A stretch of 64,000 nt of DNA from Multifurca ochricompacta (taxonomy: Eukaryota > Basidiomycota > Agaricomycetes > Russulales > Russulaceae), in contig WTXG01000118.1 of assembly GCA_022496185.1 (NCBI GenBank), positions 1 to 64,000 on the forward strand, written 5' to 3'. Positions 1 through 9,640 of the stretch are shown in pieces. Below the pieces are notes generated by a model. It worked only from the letters and a program-made list of their open reading frames with translations. It was not told the origin of the DNA and ran no database searches. Positions within the stretch are counted from its first letter, which is position 1, and each line of letters starts with the position of its first letter. Position numbers and translations under genes: made by a program.

Positions 1-30
1 AAAGTGGGTTGCTAGGCAGGGGTCGTAACA
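1..30 (-). repeat. Edge of G1 3' LTR
   Basis: Read on the minus strand this begins TGTTACGACCCCTGCC, the same start as the complete LTRs at 38502, 45371 and 49792. It is the first 30 bp of the 3' LTR of the minus-strand gypsy element G1; the rest lies outside the window. Confidence 0.85.
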
Positions 31-44
31 TCACCCCCTCTTCT
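31..44 (-). other. Polypurine tract of G1
   Basis: On the minus strand the bases just before the LTR read GAAGAGGGGGTGA, a purine run in the position of the plus-strand primer site. The G2 copy has the same run directly before its 3' LTR (45358-45370). Confidence 0.75.
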
Positions 45-61
45 GGTTCTAGCAGACCCAG

Positions 62-673
62 CTAGAAATGACTCATACTGTCATCATCCTGCACCAGGTC
101 CAAATAGTCATCAGCTACATTACAATCGTCCATGGTGTAATTCTCCTTGTCTGAATCCTGGGGACACCTATGGGCACAGAGGAACCCATAAGGGCTGCAT
201 TGCCCACACAAGTAACATAAGTTGTGGATGGGGCAGTCCAGCTCATGATGCCCCAAGTTGTGGCAAAGACACTTGCCACACCACCCAGATGGGTTGATGA
301 TTGTTGGGGTGACACCGACACAACGGAAGATGCAGAATTGGCTCCAGTGCAGATTGCTGCAACAGTGGCGACACCACTTGTGGTTGAGGGGACAGTTCCA
401 ACTGATATGGTACTTACTGTCACACCACCAACATGTTTCTCCGTGGGGATTCTCGTGCATATGTGGCATCTTGAATCAATTCGGCAGCAATGTTGGGGCA
501 GCCCCCAACGATTGTGGAGGAAGGGGCTGTGTGTATGTGTCAGTGTACCTTTCAGCGATGGTTTGGTACACATCCCCCTTCTCCAACCTTTTTCAAATCT
601 CTACCAGCTCCTGTTAACCTGGAACATCCCACTCATCAATCTTGTCATCATCTTCACATGTTCTTTATATTGT
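62..673 (-). pseudogene. G1 zinc-knuckle ORF3, 3' part
   Basis: The minus strand encodes a 135-residue open stretch with several zinc-knuckle-like motifs, such as CWWCDSKYHISWNC (C-x2-C-x4-H-x4-C), followed by an acidic C-terminus ending near position 62. It matches, residue for residue over most of its length, the C-terminal half of the plus-strand ORF at 44500-45339 of the related element G2. Upstream homology continues to about 673 in shifted frames and then stops at an inserted GGGTA-rich repeat. Some cysteines and histidines are changed relative to G2, and the 5' half of the gene is missing, so this is a remnant. Its position between pol and the 3' LTR is the same as in G2. Function is not known; nucleic-acid binding is inferred from the knuckles. 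Confidence 0.75.
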
Positions 674-800
674 TAGTGATTGTCAAGGGTTTTCATACCT
701 GCATGGGTAAGCGCCACGGGTTTTGCCGGGAATGGGTATGGGTATATGGCTCCCAACCCATGGAAACCCGTACCCGCATGGCGGGTTTGGTGGGTATAGG
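674..800 (+). repeat. GGGTA-rich dispersed repeat (R1)
   Basis: Starts TAGTGATTGTCAAGGG and continues with many GGGTA/ACCC words (CATGGGTAAG, GGGTATGGGTAT). The same start occurs in inverse orientation at about 16125-16165. The TAGTG end fits the loose hAT terminal consensus, but no second terminus is clear here. From 801 to 1082 I recognise nothing. Confidence 0.5.
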
Positions 801-1082
801 CACCAATTATGCATTGACAAGATCAGTAGAATTTCTAAGATAAAACACATCTGCAGCCACAAAAATATAAGATCTCGTCTGATTTATGATACAGGGTGAA
901 TGTTAATATGTTCTAGTGTTATCCTACAAAATATCAAAGCAGATCAATGGTGCAATGTAAAATAAAACTGTTATCAGTGATCTACATTCTTGAAAATCAT
1001 GATGCATCTGTTTTATTAATGCATGACCAATTCTGCCGGTCTGGCACTATCTAAAATACTCTCTAGACTACTTTAGACTATT

Positions 1083-1206
1083 CTATAATTTAATTATCAA
1101 ATTACTTTATTGAAACAAGGCCCACATGTATCTACAAGCTGCATGGGGCAGCAACTACATTGCATTGCATGGTGGTCTGACCTCCTTCCTATTAAGGAAG
1201 GTTGAC
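1083..1206 (+). repeat. Dispersed repeat R2
   Basis: About 120 bp nearly identical to 48740-48874, including the hairpin-like CCTTCCTATTAAGGAAGG. It is non-coding. At both sites it is followed by repeat R3. Confidence 0.7.
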
Positions 1207-1239
1207 TTAAACGTGCAGAATTGTGCATCCAGGGACCAG

Positions 1240-2010
1240 GACAGTCACGCTTGTATGAAATGAAACTAGAATAATAAAATAATAATGTAAATAAAAGATC
1301 CTTTTAATCTTCTGAACATAAAACAACAATTTTTGAGGAATCTTGAGTAGCCATAAATGAACGTGTTGTGTCCAAGTGCTTATCTCCTTGACTGGGATGG
1401 CCCAGGCCATTTATCCGAAATGCACAGAAATGCAAAGATCGGTTGCGCTCATATAAAATTGAAACCAGAATAATAAAATAAAAATGGAATAATAAATTAT
1501 CTTAATCTTATGAACATAAAATAGGAATCTTTGAGGGATCTTGAGTAGCCATAAATGAATGTGTTGTGTCTGAGTGCGTATCTCCTTGACCGGGATGGCC
1601 CGGGCCGATTGTCTGAAATGTGTGATGCAAGTAAAGAACTTGCATGCATTTCATTTTATGGGTAACCCAGGTATCAAAACAATTATCCAGGGGTTACCCC
1701 TGCCAATGTCTATGTGTTCATTAAATTTTTTTGCATTCTGTGCAGTTATCTGACAGGCTATTCATCAATGTTCTATAACATCCTATCTAATCATCTCTGT
1801 ATACTGGATTTTAGTTGTGCTTGTATAAAATTGAAAGCAGAATAATAAAATAATAATGGAATAATGAATTATTTTAATCTTCTGAACATAAAACAAGAGC
1901 CATTGAGGGATCTTAAGCAGCCACAAATAAACGTGTTGTGTATCTTCTTGGTCCAGGAAGTCCCGGGCTGGGTATCCGAAATGTGCGATGCAAGTAAAGA
2001 ACTTGCACGC
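1240..2010 (+). repeat. Three copies of dispersed repeat R3
   Basis: Three successive copies, at about 1257-1405, 1455-1640 and 1815-2010, share an AATAAAATAATAATG block, then CTTCTGAACATAAAA, then TTGAGTAGCCA or a close variant, and a CTCCTTGAC/CTTCTTGGTC block. A fourth copy lies at 49104-49218. They are AT-rich and non-coding. Short open frames here have no support. Confidence 0.65.
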
Positions 2011-2035
2011 GTTTTCACGGGTGACCCGCAGGTAA

Positions 2036-2490
2036 TGTCGCACACAGGTCCTTCAGCGTGCGTCGGTTCAGGTCTGGGTCAAGGTCACAAGGTAATCAAG
2101 GTATACAGGTGTCAAGTCAAGATGTCACACAGCACATGGCCAGTATGGATCAAGGCAACGAGTCTGGATGTCGCATGTGAAGTCAAGAGATTCAGATAGC
2201 AAGGCAAGAGCCTTTGCTGGAGCCACTGGTGAGCCAAACCTTCCCAAGTCACATACTTGAAGAGGGCTGAAGGGAAGTTCTTAAGGACCTTTGATTGGTA
2301 CAAGGAGAACAGACTTGGTCTGTCCTTGGATTTATTGAAGTCCTTAAATACAATGTAGCTACTATGAAGTCATAGTCTAGATGTAATGTACTATGATATC
2401 ATACTAAGGTCACAAGGTCTATGACATCAAAAGAGAGGGGCATAGAAGAAAAAAGGAGAAAAGCTGAAACAGCAGCAAGAAAATGTCACA
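2036..2490 (+). mobile_element. Solo LTR-like element, family S (copy 1)
   Basis: Begins TGTCGCACA and ends AATGTCACA. It shares an internal block (GAGAACAGACTT, GGTCTGTC, then TTAAATAC) with copies at 4085-4773 and 46364-46845. The right edge breaks the G1 coding sequence at about 2491. The left flank is R3 DNA rather than G1 DNA, and the 5-bp flanks (GGTAA, GGTGG) do not match, so one side has been rearranged. Confidence 0.6.
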
Positions 2491-3613
2491 GGTGGGGGTG
2501 TGAGGTGTGAATGTTCTTCCCTTTGAGCCAGACCCAGTCATTGGTCTGATAAGGTGTGAATTTGCTAGGCAGTGCAGATAAGAGCTCTTGTGCCTTCAGC
2601 AGATTCTCATTGGCCAGTTGTTGTAGCTCCTTCCATTGGTCAATTCGTTGGGCTACCAATGGTACATTAGTGGGCTTATCTACCCATGTGGTTCATGGGG
2701 TCCAGCCCATGATAAGTGAAAAGGGAGAGGCTTTCGTCGTCCCATTGGGCCAGGAGTTGTGGGCAAACTCTGCTGTCGACAGCCATTGGGCCCAGTCATC
2801 TTGTCATCTATTACACCAGAATCGCAGATACTGTTCTAACCATTGGTTGGTTTGTTCCGACTGCCCATCAGTCTGTGGATGGTATGCTGTGGATATGTTC
2901 TGTGTGATATTCAACGTCTTGCATAGGGCTTGCATGAATGTCGATGTAAACTGGGTATCTCAATCAGAGATGACCTTCTGGGGAAGTCCATAGTGGTGGT
3001 AGACATGATTGAGGTACAGCTTTGCCACTCCTTCAGCTGTGATGGTTTCTTTACAGGGTATTAAGAGGGCTGCCTTTGAACAGTCATGGTCAGTGATTGT
3101 AAGGATGGAGTCAAACCCCTGTGACTCAGGAAGTTTGACTATGAAATCCATTGCAATGGTCTGGAATGGGGTTGATGCAATGGGCATGATGGGATATATC
3201 GGTGGGACTTTTGGGTGTGTGTTGACCTTGTTTGCCTGACATGCAGCACATCCTTTCACATAGTTTTTGACATCCTGTTTCATGTTGGGCCACCAGTAAT
3301 CTTGTTTGGTGAGGGTGTAGGTGTTGGCAATGCCTGGGTGTCCCGCAGAGGGGAGGTCATGATGAAAATGGATCACCCCCCTCTTAATGTTGTTGCCACC
3401 GGTGACAACGAGACAATCGCCATCTTTCCACCACAGGCCATTAATTTCCTTCAAATTGTGTGCATCAGCCCAAGATTGACAAAGCTCTTGGTTCATGTTC
3501 TGTGAGACTTGTGCCCATAAATCCATGTCGTGGAGGCTGACTATGGCAGTCCTTGTGAACACTTCTTCTGGGAGGACCACAATGTTGTTATTGTTGTCCT
3601 CTCTGGTATGCAT
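2491..3613 (-). pseudogene. G1 integrase region (gypsy pol, 3' part)
   Basis: The minus strand encodes the integrase of the G1 polyprotein. Visible motifs are the zinc-binding HHCC domain (FHHDLPSAGHPG, then GCAACQANK), the first catalytic aspartate ([13 protein letters not shown]) and the start of the second aspartate motif (QKVISD) at about 2960. Beyond that, frame changes carry the homology on to about 2500, where the coding text stops at the inserted S-family LTR. The G2 copy (42813-43690) is the close relative. G1 therefore lost the segment that in G2 holds the chromodomain. A fragmented, non-functional gene. Confidence 0.85.
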
Positions 3614-4079
3614 GTCTGGTCTTCATGACAATGCATCTGCTCGTGCATTATGGCTTCCTGCAATGTGTTTCAGGGTAAAATTGTATTCCTCTAGCTCTAA
3701 AACTTCTCATGCCACACGTCAGCTGATTTTATGGGGTTCCTTCCAATACAACAGGTTGGAATGGTTGGTATGGATGATGGTTTTATGAGGGCACTGGCTA
3801 GGTAGGGTTGCCAGTGACATAGAGCTTTGACAATGGCAAGCAATTCTCTATCCCAGATGTCATAATTTTGTTCAGCTGGGGAGAAGGTTTCAGAATAGTA
3901 TGCCACTGGGTGTAGAATCTGTGCAGTATCACGCTGGTACAGCACAGCTCCATTTGCGAAGTGGGAGGCGTCTACCTCCAGCTCAAAGGGTTGGTTTAGA
4001 TCAGGTTGAACAAGCACTGGTTCTGCTCCTACAATGTCTCTGATCTGTTTGAACACCTCTTGTTGGGGCATATCCCAGT
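3614..4079 (-). pseudogene. G1 RNase H region
   Basis: Minus-strand coding remnants match the RNase H part of G2 pol: a stretch with ELEVDASHFANGAVLYQRD, then NYDIWDRELLAIVKALCHW. These are the first Asp (in VDAS) and the Glu (in RELLAI) of the RNase H catalytic set. The reading frame is broken near 3780. Its upstream neighbour on the minus strand is the family S insertion at 4085-4773, which separates it from the reverse transcriptase. Confidence 0.8.
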
Positions 4080-4084
4080 GCCAC

Positions 4085-4773
4085 TGTGATGATTCTGATT
4101 CGTGTTTGATACCTGTTCCAATCTCTGCCTTCAAGTCTTGTGACCAGAGCTGTGACGGTTTGGATGTGACGGTCTGTGACGTGTTTGTGACAAATTTCCG
4201 TTGGTAACACTTATGATCTGATCCCTTGATTGCACCATATGGTTTCTCTGCAGTGGGTGCAACCCCTCTCACTTTTGTTCTATCTCAGTTCAGGGCATAA
4301 CCCCTGGCACATGTGGACACTTACTGGAACATTCTGATTAACTTACATTTACTGATGTGCCTATCTCAAGATGTATTTAAACTGCTACATTACAGAGACA
4401 GACCTTAAGTCTGTTCTCTTGTATTCAATACAGGTCTCCTATTCTTCATCAGAAATCCTCTTGAACTTCCTAAGCTGCGACTTAGGAAGCCCTCTCCCCA
4501 GACTTCCAGCAGGGCCTGTTGCCACTGCTTCAACTCCCTGCTCGCATGCATGCCCCTCTTGGATCTTGTGGGCCTTGAACCTTGACCACAGCTCTTTGTA
4601 GCTCACTTTGACATCTGAATCGACTTGCCCTTGACCGCAGCTCTTTGTAGTTTGCCTTGACACCCTTGAATCAACTTGCCCTTGACAGTCTTGACCTTGA
4701 CTTTGTGTGTGCTCTATATCTTGGGGAACAGTGACTTGAATGACCTTGACATAGCAGAGACCTGGCTGTGACA
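4085..4773 (-). mobile_element. Solo LTR-like element, family S (copy 2)
   Basis: On the minus strand it begins TGTCACAGCC and ends AATCATCACA. The 5-bp target-site duplication GCCAC (plus strand) is perfect: 4080-4084 and 4774-4778. The G1 pol sequence resumes exactly across it, comparing with G2 around 42108. It contains the S-family block GAGAACAGACTT...GTCTGTC and TTTAAATAC. No coding potential is evident. Confidence 0.88.
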
Positions 4774-5344
4774 GCCACGGTACGTCCTTTTTTAAGAGGT
4801 TGTTCAGTGGATGAGCAATTCCAGAGAAGCCTTTGACAAAATGCCGATAGAAGTTACAGAATCCAACAAAGGATCTAACATCCTTAACACTTGTGGGCAT
4901 CAGCCATTCTCTGATCCCCTGCACCTTGACTGGGTCCATGTGTACACACCCTCCTTTGAGTATGACTCCTAGGTATTCAACACTCTTTTGTTCAAAGGAG
5001 CACTTCGCCGGTTTCAAGTAGAGGTCATGGTTGTGTAGAATATCCAGAACCTGATGAATGCAGGTTCAATAATGAGGGAGATCATCTTTGGTAGCAACCA
5101 GAATGTCATCCATGTAGACAACCACTTCTCCAGTCAGTATAAGATCTCGGAATATATGGTTCATCATTGCTTGGAACATTGCCAGAGAGTTGGTTAATCC
5201 GAAAAACATGACATTGGGTTTGAAGAGTCCTTGGTTAGTTTTGAACATGGCTTTTCCCTGATCTCCTTCGCGAATACGTATGTTGTTGTATCCCCAATGG
5301 ATGTCCATTTTGGAGAATAATGCCTTGTCCCTCATTGTGTCAAT

Positions 5345-5566
5345 TGTTGACACAGTCAGGTGTCGCACGATGCAACTCTGCATGACCTCATATAGGAGGT
5401 TGTGTACCACTATGAACCTGAGGCCGTGTAGCTCAGTGGTTTAGAGCACCGGACCCGGCTTGTCCAGAGGTCTTGGGTTCAATCCCCAACGTGGCCATTT
5501 CTTTTCTGGTGTGTGAGCCAGGGTCCTGTTTAAGGTCCCTTGATCGGGGTGCGTGTTTAGCCAACA
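5345..5566 (+). mobile_element. 222-bp LTR-like element carrying a tRNA sequence
   Basis: A short unit inserted in the G1 reverse transcriptase between the codons for ELID and TMRDK. It starts TGTTGACACAG and ends TAGCCAACA (short inverted ends TGTTGRC/GYCAACA) and has a perfect 5-bp duplication TCAAT at 5340-5344 and 5567-5571. TG...CA ends with a 5-bp duplication are typical of LTR integrase products, so this looks like a solo LTR or terminal-repeat miniature. Its middle third is a tRNA-like cloverleaf (5422-5496). No coding sequence is seen. Confidence 0.82.
5422..5496 (+). tRNA. tRNA-like sequence inside the 222-bp element
   Basis: Folds by eye into a full cloverleaf. The acceptor arm is GGCCGTG with CGTGGCC (7 pairs, two G-T). 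The D stem is GCTC/GAGC with loop AGTGGTTTA. The anticodon stem has 4 of 5 pairs with loop CCGGCTT (anticodon GGC, position 33 is C instead of T). The T stem is TTGGG/CCCAA with loop TTCAATC. An A box (TAGCTCAGTGGTTTAGAGC) and a B box (GGGTTCAATCC) are intact. The C33 and the location within a TSD-bounded repeat argue that it is tRNA-derived rather than a working host tRNA gene. Confidence 0.65.
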
Positions 5567-6029
5567 TCAATGAGTTCTGGTATAAGCAGGAGAGGGTAGG
5601 CATTTTGAACGGTGTAAGCATTGATTCTCCTGTAATCTTGTACTGGGTGTAGTTTGCCATCTTTCTTTTTGATGAAGAAGAAGGGTGACACATAGGGTGA
5701 CTTGGACAGGTGAATATATCCTTTGGCAAGGTGTTCCTCCAGGAAGGCAGTCAATGCCTCCTGCTCCTTTGGCAACAACGGATAGATTTTACAATCAATG
5801 GTGGGGGGGTGTCTGGTATGAAATCAATGGCATGGTCCCAAGGTTGTGAAGGTGGGAATTGCTGGGACTCTTCTTCAGAGAATACCTTATAGTGGCGCTG
5901 GTACTCTTTGGGGATGGTGTTTTCAAAGGTTTTGTCTTCCTGTCCTTCCATTGCCTTTTGTGCCAATTCAGAAGCCTTTGTCATATAGCAGTATACTTGA
6001 TCCCCAGGCTCTAGATCATCCCATGTAGC

Positions 6030-6432
6030 TCATTCTCCCATGACAATGGCTTGGATGGCGGGGTGTCGTACTGCATAGTCATACCCCAAAGATGTAATGA
6101 CAACAGGGTAGAACTCTTTACTCATAGTTGCATCTGCCCAGTTTATCTTTGGCTCAAAGGCCACAAGCCAGGGGTATCCCAGGATGAGATCCTCAGTACC
6201 AAGATCAGTGATGAGGAAGCAGATTGTTCTGGTATCTTCTCTGACCTGTATGCTTAGGTCAGTATAGTGTGTGATTCTCCCGGCTTTATTGGCTGTCCCA
6301 TCTATGTTCCAAATGTTTTTCTCTTGAGGGAGCATGAGTGTCCCTACCCCCAGGACTTTTATGAGTCACTGGCTGATGAAGTTATTGGTGGCTCCAGAGT
6401 CCACCAAAACATCTTGGTCGGCCATCGTCTGT
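6030..6432 (-). pseudogene. G1 protease region, cut by copia2
   Basis: Minus-strand remnant of the retropepsin of G1. LTDLGTEDLILGYPWL-type text (about 6170-6215) is the conserved ILG-x-x-WL strand after the active site. The upstream part, which should carry the catalytic Asp triad, reads into the copia2 5' LTR at 6438. The remaining coding sequence lies beyond copia2, from 11611 on. The TSD GTGGT marks the cut. Confidence 0.75.
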
Positions 6433-6437
6433 GTGGT

Positions 6438-6835
6438 TGGCGGATTTTGGTTTGCCATACTCGGCTTCGGGGATCACCTTGTTACGAGCCCGAAGAGAAT
6501 TTTGGGCGCCCCCTTGTGGGCATGTTTCGGTCTTGTTTCTGTCATGATTATTTGTGATGATTTACTTACGATTACATTTCTGTCTCACCCTTTTTTACTA
6601 AGGGTCTTACCACCATTCTAGAATGTTCGTATGCCAAAGCAAACGCGCCTTCATGAGTTTTAGATTAGTTATTACTGTCTTGATCCCTCATGTACATTGT
6701 CTGGTATCAAACTACATAAAAGGGGCTGTAGAATAGCCCCCAGAATTCATCCTGTTCGAGAAACGTCCCCATCTGTCGCTTCATCGCCCTAAAACTCTCG
6801 CTTTTGCCACCTCGCTCGACTTTATATTCTCTCTA
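6438..6835 (+). repeat. copia2 5' LTR
   Basis: 398 bp, starting TGGCGGATTTTGG and ending ATTCTCTCTA. The 3' end TA instead of CA is fixed by the 5-bp duplication and by the primer site that follows. Shared word for word with 11208-11605 except for about five transitions. ACTACATAAAAGGGGC near 6711-6726 is a candidate TATA region. Confidence 0.92.
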
Positions 6836-6850
6836 GGTTATGGGCCCTGC
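6836..6850 (+). other. copia2 putative primer-binding site
   Basis: GGTTATGGGCCCTGC follows the 5' LTR directly. The unrelated copia1 has the same 15 bases directly after its own 5' LTR (17129), which supports a tRNA-complementary primer site. I cannot name the tRNA. Confidence 0.65.
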
Positions 6851-6919
6851 TGTTGCCTATTAAAGTACGATCTTTAACCCAGAAAATTTACACTTACTTT
6901 TATTCCGAGCACTATCGAT

Positions 6920-8035
6920 ATGAGCGAAGACTTCAAGATGAACATTGCAAAACTAGCCGCGGACGGCTCGAACTGGGTCACGTATAGGGACCGCATGTTG
7001 TGGGCCCTTGATGTGCGAGGGCTATCAGAGCACCTTGCAGCAACTTCTGTCACCAAGTCATATATTGACGCTGGGGACATAGGAGGACTGACCCCTGCCA
7101 GACACTGGACTTTAGATGAGGCGTCAGTTAAGCAAATTATTGCTGCGTCCGTTCCAGATACCGTCTTTAACCGCATCAAGGGCGGTACCCACGCAAAGAA
7201 CGTATGGGACAATTTGAAGGCAATCTTCGAGGGGAGATCTAGAAATTTGTTGATTGACTTGGGGAGGAAGCTTCAGAACACGCGGTGTGGAGAGGATGAC
7301 AATGTACGAAATCATTTTGATAAGATTGCTGACTTGCGCGAGCAACTGGCAGCGATGGGAGAGACCATCAGCGACAACCAGTATGCCAACATCCTTATGG
7401 CGTCCTTACCCCCTTCCTATGATGGCCCTCTCAACTCTATCATGACCACTGCCGACATCACGGGCACCGATATCACACCCACATCCATCATCCGGCTCAT
7501 CACCGACAAGTACGACAAGCGCACCTTACGAAACCCAAAGCCAAGTCAAGATGAAGCTTTTACCGCAGACGCACAAAAGAAGAAGAAGAAGCGTGATGTC
7601 GAGTGCTTCAATTGCCACAAGAAGGGGCATTTCAAGTCAGAATGCTGGGCGAAAGGCGGCGGCAAAGAAGGTCAAGGACCGAAGAAGAAGAGTGGAACGT
7701 CAGACGGCGCTGCCACAGCAGCCGAGCAGGCAGGAGATGCCGAGGCATGGGCCGCAATCGAAGAGATTGCAGAGGCACAGGGTGATGAAGACTTCACTAA
7801 GGATCAAGCGGCTGCGGCGCATGGAGCACACGCAGAAAGACGAGTGGAGGCCAAGCTTTACAACTCAGGGGCTTCACGCCACATGTCTCCATTCCAAGAT
7901 CGCTTTGTCACTTATCGTCAGATCCCTCCCAGAGCTATTACCGCAGCAAATAACCAAGTTTTCTACGCCGTCGGCACTGGCGACTTACAAATTGACGTGC
8001 CAAACGGAGCTTCGACCACGCCAGTCCTGCTGTGA
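6920..8035 (+). pseudogene. copia2 gag-protease, interrupted by TGA
   Basis: An open frame of 371 residues starting ATG at 6920. It begins with a copia Gag region (SNWVTYRDRMLWALDVRGL), followed near residue 229 by a zinc knuckle, CFNCHKKGHFKSEC, and near residue 315 by the protease active site written NSGAS. The usual DSGAS has lost its catalytic aspartate here (codon AAC). The frame is stopped by TGA at 8033-8035, where copia proteins usually have Arg (VLLR-x-VLH). The same frame continues open right after it, so the stop looks like a CGA-to-TGA change. Gag packages element RNA; protease would cut the polyprotein. Not functional as it stands. Confidence 0.92.
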
Positions 8036-9640
8036 GAGGTGCTGCACACGCCGGAGATGGGACTGACCATTGTTTCGATTAGCCGAATCATCAAAGCCGG
8101 CTATTCAGTGTCTTTCGAGGGCGACTCTTGTAATATCAAGAAACAAGGAGGCTATATAGTCGGCAAGATCCCGGCTAGCACTAATGGGCTCTACAAAGTC
8201 AAGCGCGCCTATGAGGCAAGCATTGCATCAGAACGTGTTGATATTCTCACGCTCCACAGGCGACTTGGCCATATTTTGGTGGACGCCATCCGCTCTCTTA
8301 TTCGCAACAACGCAGTCACTGGGCTGCAGCTAATAGACGACAATTTTTCCCCTTTTGTCTGCGAATCATGTGAGTATGCTAAAGCGACACGCAAGGCTAT
8401 CTGCAAGGAGCAAGCAACCCCTCTGGCAGACACTTTTGGCTCAGAGATTCACACCGATGTCTGGGGCCCTTCACTGCTGAACAGTCTAGGAGGCCGCAAG
8501 TATTATGTCACTTTCACTGACGACTACACTGCTTCACTAAGATCGACCTCTTGCATACTAAGGACCAGGCTTTCCCGGCTTACAAGGCTTTTGCGGCATG
8601 GGCTAACACACAGCACAGCGCACACATCAAGCGACTCAGGTCCGACCGCGGTGGGGAGTACACCAGCGGTGCCTTCACGAAGTTCCTGCAAGAGCAAGGG
8701 ACTGAGAGGTGACTTACTACGCACGACACGCCGCAGCACAACGGCGTTGCAGAGTCACTAAATCGACGACTTCTCGAATGTGTGCGTGCCATCCTCCACC
8801 ACTCTGGACTGCCGAAAACTTGTGGGGGGAGGCAATTCACTTTGCCATGTGGTTGAAGAACCGCACATCCACCAAGGCCTAGGTAATGTCATGCCATTCG
8901 AGCGCCTGTACAAGACAAGCCCGACTTAGGAGGAGTGCCCGAGTGGGGACAGTGCGTGTGGGTTCACAGCAATTCCGGCACAAAACTCGACACGCGGGCT
9001 ATTGAGGCCCGATGGGTAGGCTATGACGCTGACAGCACGCACGCTCACTGCGTATACTGGCCACACAAGAATAGGGTTTCTGTAGAACGGAACATCAAGT
9101 TTGTGCCAAGTACAATAACCATTCACTCACCCATTCCTAGCTATGCACCCGCCACCACACCAGTTGTCACGCAGCAACCAACTGTGGCACGACCCACAAC
9201 ATCAGCCATCACACAGCAACCAATGATGGCGCGACCTGCGACACCTATCAAGGCCAAGACGCAACAACCTCCACCTGCTACCGACAGTGGAGAAGAAGAG
9301 AAGCCCAACGAAGAAGAGCCTGACATATGGACGACCCCTTCGCTAGCCCCACAGTTTATACCGCCTAAGCCAACACCAACACCACCAGGTGCGCCGAAGA
9401 AGCTCAAATCTACAGAGTCGACGCACATGTCTATGCGACTCGCAAAACTGGCTGAGCAAAAACGCACTGGGACTTCAGGAGCTACCCCGACTGGCAGCAA
9501 GAACGCCACCCCCGCTTTCGGGGGACGCACCCCAATTACAAGGGGGATCTTGCATCTGCTGCTGACAGTATCACAGATGACTTTGTTTACCACGCAGGGT
9601 TCGACGACGTTATTGCCGCGGCAATACAGGACACTCAAGG
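8036..9640 (+). pseudogene. copia2 integrase region
   Basis: Continues the gag-protease frame. The integrase zinc domain shows LHRRLGHI and CESCEYAKAT, then the first catalytic aspartate in HTDVWGPS (about 8460) and FTDDYT. Near 8530 the frame shifts, and the DRGGEYTS and HNGVAESLNR motifs of the second Asp and the Glu are readable only in other frames (about 8645-8765). The stretch 8935-9640 is a proline- and threonine-rich linker typical of copia between integrase and RT. Several frameshifts make this part inactive. Confidence 0.85.

Larger units (their letters stand above)
4779..5984 (-). pseudogene. G1 reverse transcriptase region
   Basis: Minus-strand RT of the gypsy element G1, in pieces. 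In gene order: QRHYKVFSEEESQQFPPSQP (about 5850-5915), the fingers motif [20 protein letters not shown] (about 5640), then after a 222-bp insertion SKMDIHWGYNNIRI, the active-site motif VVYMDDILVA (about 5105), and SVEYLGVILKGG (about 4960). The connection ends at the family S insertion. The catalytic YMDD is still present, but at least one frameshift and two insertions prevent translation as one protein. The closest relative in the window is G2 at 41224-42816. Confidence 0.9.

Noticed and set aside
674..800. Telomeric DNA because of GGGTA repeats
   Set aside because: The words are irregular and not TTAGGG; the same blocks are dispersed and tied to transposon ends.
224..843. Several plus-strand open frames of 100-150 codons
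   Set aside because: They are antisense to the zinc-knuckle ORF3 of G1, which has a matching relative at 44500-45339; the plus-strand frames show no motifs.
5422..5496. A working host tRNA-Ala gene
   Set aside because: It lies inside a repeat with its own target duplication, has C at position 33 and has a diverged second copy with a SINE-like tail.
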